From assembly GCA_020086605.1 (NCBI GenBank), contig JACBWW010000015.1:6345513-6409512 (forward strand): DNA of 64,000 nt, read 5' to 3'. Below the pieces are notes generated by a model. That model saw only the letters and a list, made by a program, of their open reading frames with translations. It was not told the DNA's origin and ran no database searches. Shown here piece after piece: positions 61,401 to 64,000 of this stretch; the stretch's first letter is position 1, and each line of letters opens with the position of its first letter. The DNA is from Lanius collurio (Eukaryota > Chordata > Aves > Passeriformes > Laniidae). Position numbers and translations under genes: made by a program.

Positions 61401-64000
61401 GAAACAGCAAGGAACAAAGCAATGGTGGATGTGGGGTAAGAGGAAGCAATGGAAGTGGATTTGGAAACATGAAAAAAAAGGCAGGGACCCAGAGAAAAGA
61501 GCAGGGAGATTCAATGGAAAACAGAAAAAAAATTATATGTAAAGGGATCCAGAGTCAAGATGCCAGAAGAACTAACGACTTGACCACCAGAATAAAAAAG
61601 GAGTGAGATACTGAAGATGAGCATCCTACTTCTGTAACAGATGGCAGCTGGGATGTCATTGATGTACGGGATTCTTGGCATACGTACAGCAGCTACTGCG
61701 AGGAAGAGCTGGTGAAGGGCACACACTAGGCATAGAGGTGAGAGCTCTGATGAATGGCCAGGAAACTGGGCAAGGTTGGCTTCTCAGGCTGCAGAGTAAA
61801 TGCACAGTTCCTGTGGCATCCCTGTCTTATGAAGTCCTGAAATCCCTACAGAGAAAAATAAATAAATCTTTTTGGGGAGGATGGAAGGTGACACAGAGCC
61901 CAGTGATCTTCATGCTAAGATCTCCTTCCCCGCTCTGTGTCATGTCATGTCTTGTTGACATTAGGAACTGAAAACTATACAATTAATGAAGTCATTTTAT
62001 AGCAAATGCTTCAGCTTGTTAAATAAGGTTGTGGGCCAGCAGAAAAGAAAGCCCCACACAACATGTATAAATTCGTGTTCCTTGTCAGCAGCTGTGGGAA
62101 GACGACTTAGGAAGGTCGAACCTCTGCCCGTCTGTGTATGAAGTGTAGTTGCCTAATTTTGCAGCAGCACCAAACTTGTCAGTACTGACTGTGAAGTGAG
62201 ACACCGAAGAGCACAGAAGATGCTGACAGGGACAGCCCCATGTTCCACATGCAGCACAGCTGATAACGTCACATGCTAATGAACAACTGTGTGGTTGAGA
62301 AAATTAGTCCAATTGCCTCACCACATAGGTTGCACTGGAGATGGTTCTCTGTTCACATCATTGTTTGTCTTTGGCCTAGATGGTCTTTATCCAGTCACCT
62401 GCATGTGAGGATACCAGTTATCTCCTGAAGCTTCTCAGATGCAAAGTGCCACAAAGTTGCCTTCTGCTTCACGCTAAAAAATTACCCCATTTTTTGTGTC
62501 TGGGAGTTATCACTACCAGCATGAAAACACTACTTTCACGTTATATAATTGATTTCTGCTTTTCAAATCTTCAGAAAGTTCCTTCTCCAGGTTAAATAGC
62601 CTACTGAACTTCAAGGCAAAAAATACTCTTCATAACTGAGAAGTATTGTGGAAATGCAACTGAAAAATTTGACATAACAGTTCCAAGTAGCTGGCCATCT
62701 TTGGCAGCTGGACAGTACTTATGCACTGCCAAATGTCTTTGTTGAGTCACAAAATACAATTTTAGGAATGATTATCACACAAACTGTTAAACAAAGTTGG
62801 TTATAGACAGACCAGTTTTCCAAGCATTGGTTTTAGTGACCTAAAAATGAAGGTTTATAGCCTATCATCAGATGCATACATTACATTGGCTTATAAAATT
62901 CTGGAAGAGTCTACTACAGCTAAGCAGAATTTAATCATTAGGAAAGTATTTCAAGTCATTAAAAAGAGCATATGTGTGTTGGAAAACTTGATATGTAGAA
63001 TTCTAGTGGAGGGAGGGGGAGAAACAACAATATTGTACTCATTAAATAACTTCTCTGATGTCGTCTTCTAAACCGTGCGTGGATACACAGCAGTTCACGG
63101 AAAACACATTTGCATCAGATTCCAGGAATTGGATTCTTTTTAGTATTCTTTGATGGAAAAAGAAGGCTTGGCTGCTTACCAGATTATTTGCTCTATGATA
63201 AATGTAAAAGTTTTACAAGCTCTGAAGAATTGTGGACAATCATTCCTGAGAAATTTGATCATCACTGAGGCTATTGAAAGAAACTGAAGAGATGCTACCA
63301 GATCGGTAATTCCTCTAACTGCAATATGGATGTAGAACTTGCATGAGAATATTAATGTTAAGCATACTTCTTAATAGTAAATAAAAAATTCGGTTACATA
63401 CCTCCACAGCAAACAAAGTTTCTTGGAAATAGCAGGACAGTGGCACACTTTTAGGAGATCAATTACCTTCACACTGAGCTATCTGTTACCTTGTATGAAG
63501 TACACTAAATTGAATCTCTACAGTCAACACTACTTCCAAACTTTTACTTGCACCTCTCTTTCTGTCTCTGATATCCTTATCTTTTGCAACAAGTTTAAAT
63601 CCCTTCTCTTGGCATTAAAATAGGGCAAGATATTATTTTAGCATCACTAGTTTCAAATTTAAGATTACTGAATGATATCAGTGTTTCCAGAGCTCTGCAA
63701 TGTTACATAAATTTGGGCAGTTCATTCTGGTATCAGAATTATTTTTTGGTATCAGTCTTCTTTTATGCTAATTTCTGTCAACATGCTCTCATAGACATGT
63801 ACAAAACAGCAGACTTTGGGATGGAAATCTCTGCATAGTGTTAGCAGTACAGCAATTATATATGTTGCAGAACCTTCACTGCAGTACTTTTGTAAGTGGG
63901 TATTCTGAAGGCTTATGCTAAATATTTTTTTAGCAGTGGGACTGATAAAAGATTTTGTTTCCCTACCCAGCCACATATTTTGACAAAACTGGGAGGTATT
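58489..64000. other. AT-rich unique sequence, no gene seen
   Basis: Short ORFs only, up to 98 codons (61675-61971, plus), with no recognisable domain. A CT microsatellite lies at 61025-61037. A purine-rich patch spans roughly 61375-61620. No interspersed repeat or RNA gene is recognised. Confidence 0.55.
61025..61037. repeat. (CT)n microsatellite
   Basis: About six TC/CT units follow a T-rich stretch. Confidence 0.85.

Overview
The window looks like 64 kb of bird (or at least archosaur/sauropsid) nuclear DNA from a gene-poor, AT-rich region. I found no protein-coding gene, rRNA or tRNA that I can support. The best evidence for lineage is the repeats. There are chicken-repeat-1 (CR1) LINE fragments of clearly different ages. 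The density of other interspersed repeats is very low for a vertebrate, and there are no Alu/B1/L1-type mammalian elements. Nothing suggests a bacterium, plasmid or phage: no operons, no ribosome-binding-site/ORF structure, and no open frame above about 136 codons. The six-frame ORFs have the size and both-strand scatter expected of chance ORFs in AT-rich DNA.

Layout. 1-22,600 is mostly unique AT-rich sequence with microsatellites (poly-A at 6537, CA at 10008, GTTT at 10282, poly-A at 13555), possible MIR-like relics (3582, 9117), a relic with tRNA-like boxes near 19450 and a palindromic-repeat relic near 18141. 22,660-23,470 is a very old, degenerate CR1 that can still be followed through its reverse-transcriptase C-terminal part and 3' region. 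23,757-27,750 holds two more palindromic MITE-like relics. 30,271 and 37,350 are two younger, 5'-truncated CR1 3' ends on opposite strands. 38,190 is another palindromic relic. 41,875-41,972 is a tRNA-derived SINE-like relic. 43,166 is a good CTCF-like motif. 50,683-51,290 has LTR-like promoter architecture but is unproven. 55,193-55,918 is the best preserved CR1 (minus strand, 5'-truncated, about 0.7 kb). 58,374-58,488 is a perfect 57-bp duplication on both sides of a single N, which is most likely an assembly artefact.

No genes work together here. The region is best read as an intergenic desert or the inside of a very large intron. Its possible functions are regulatory (conserved noncoding elements, the CTCF-like site, unannotated lncRNA), and these cannot be shown from one sequence. 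Repeat family names rest on remembered consensus patterns, not on a database search. I did not find a convincing new biological system.
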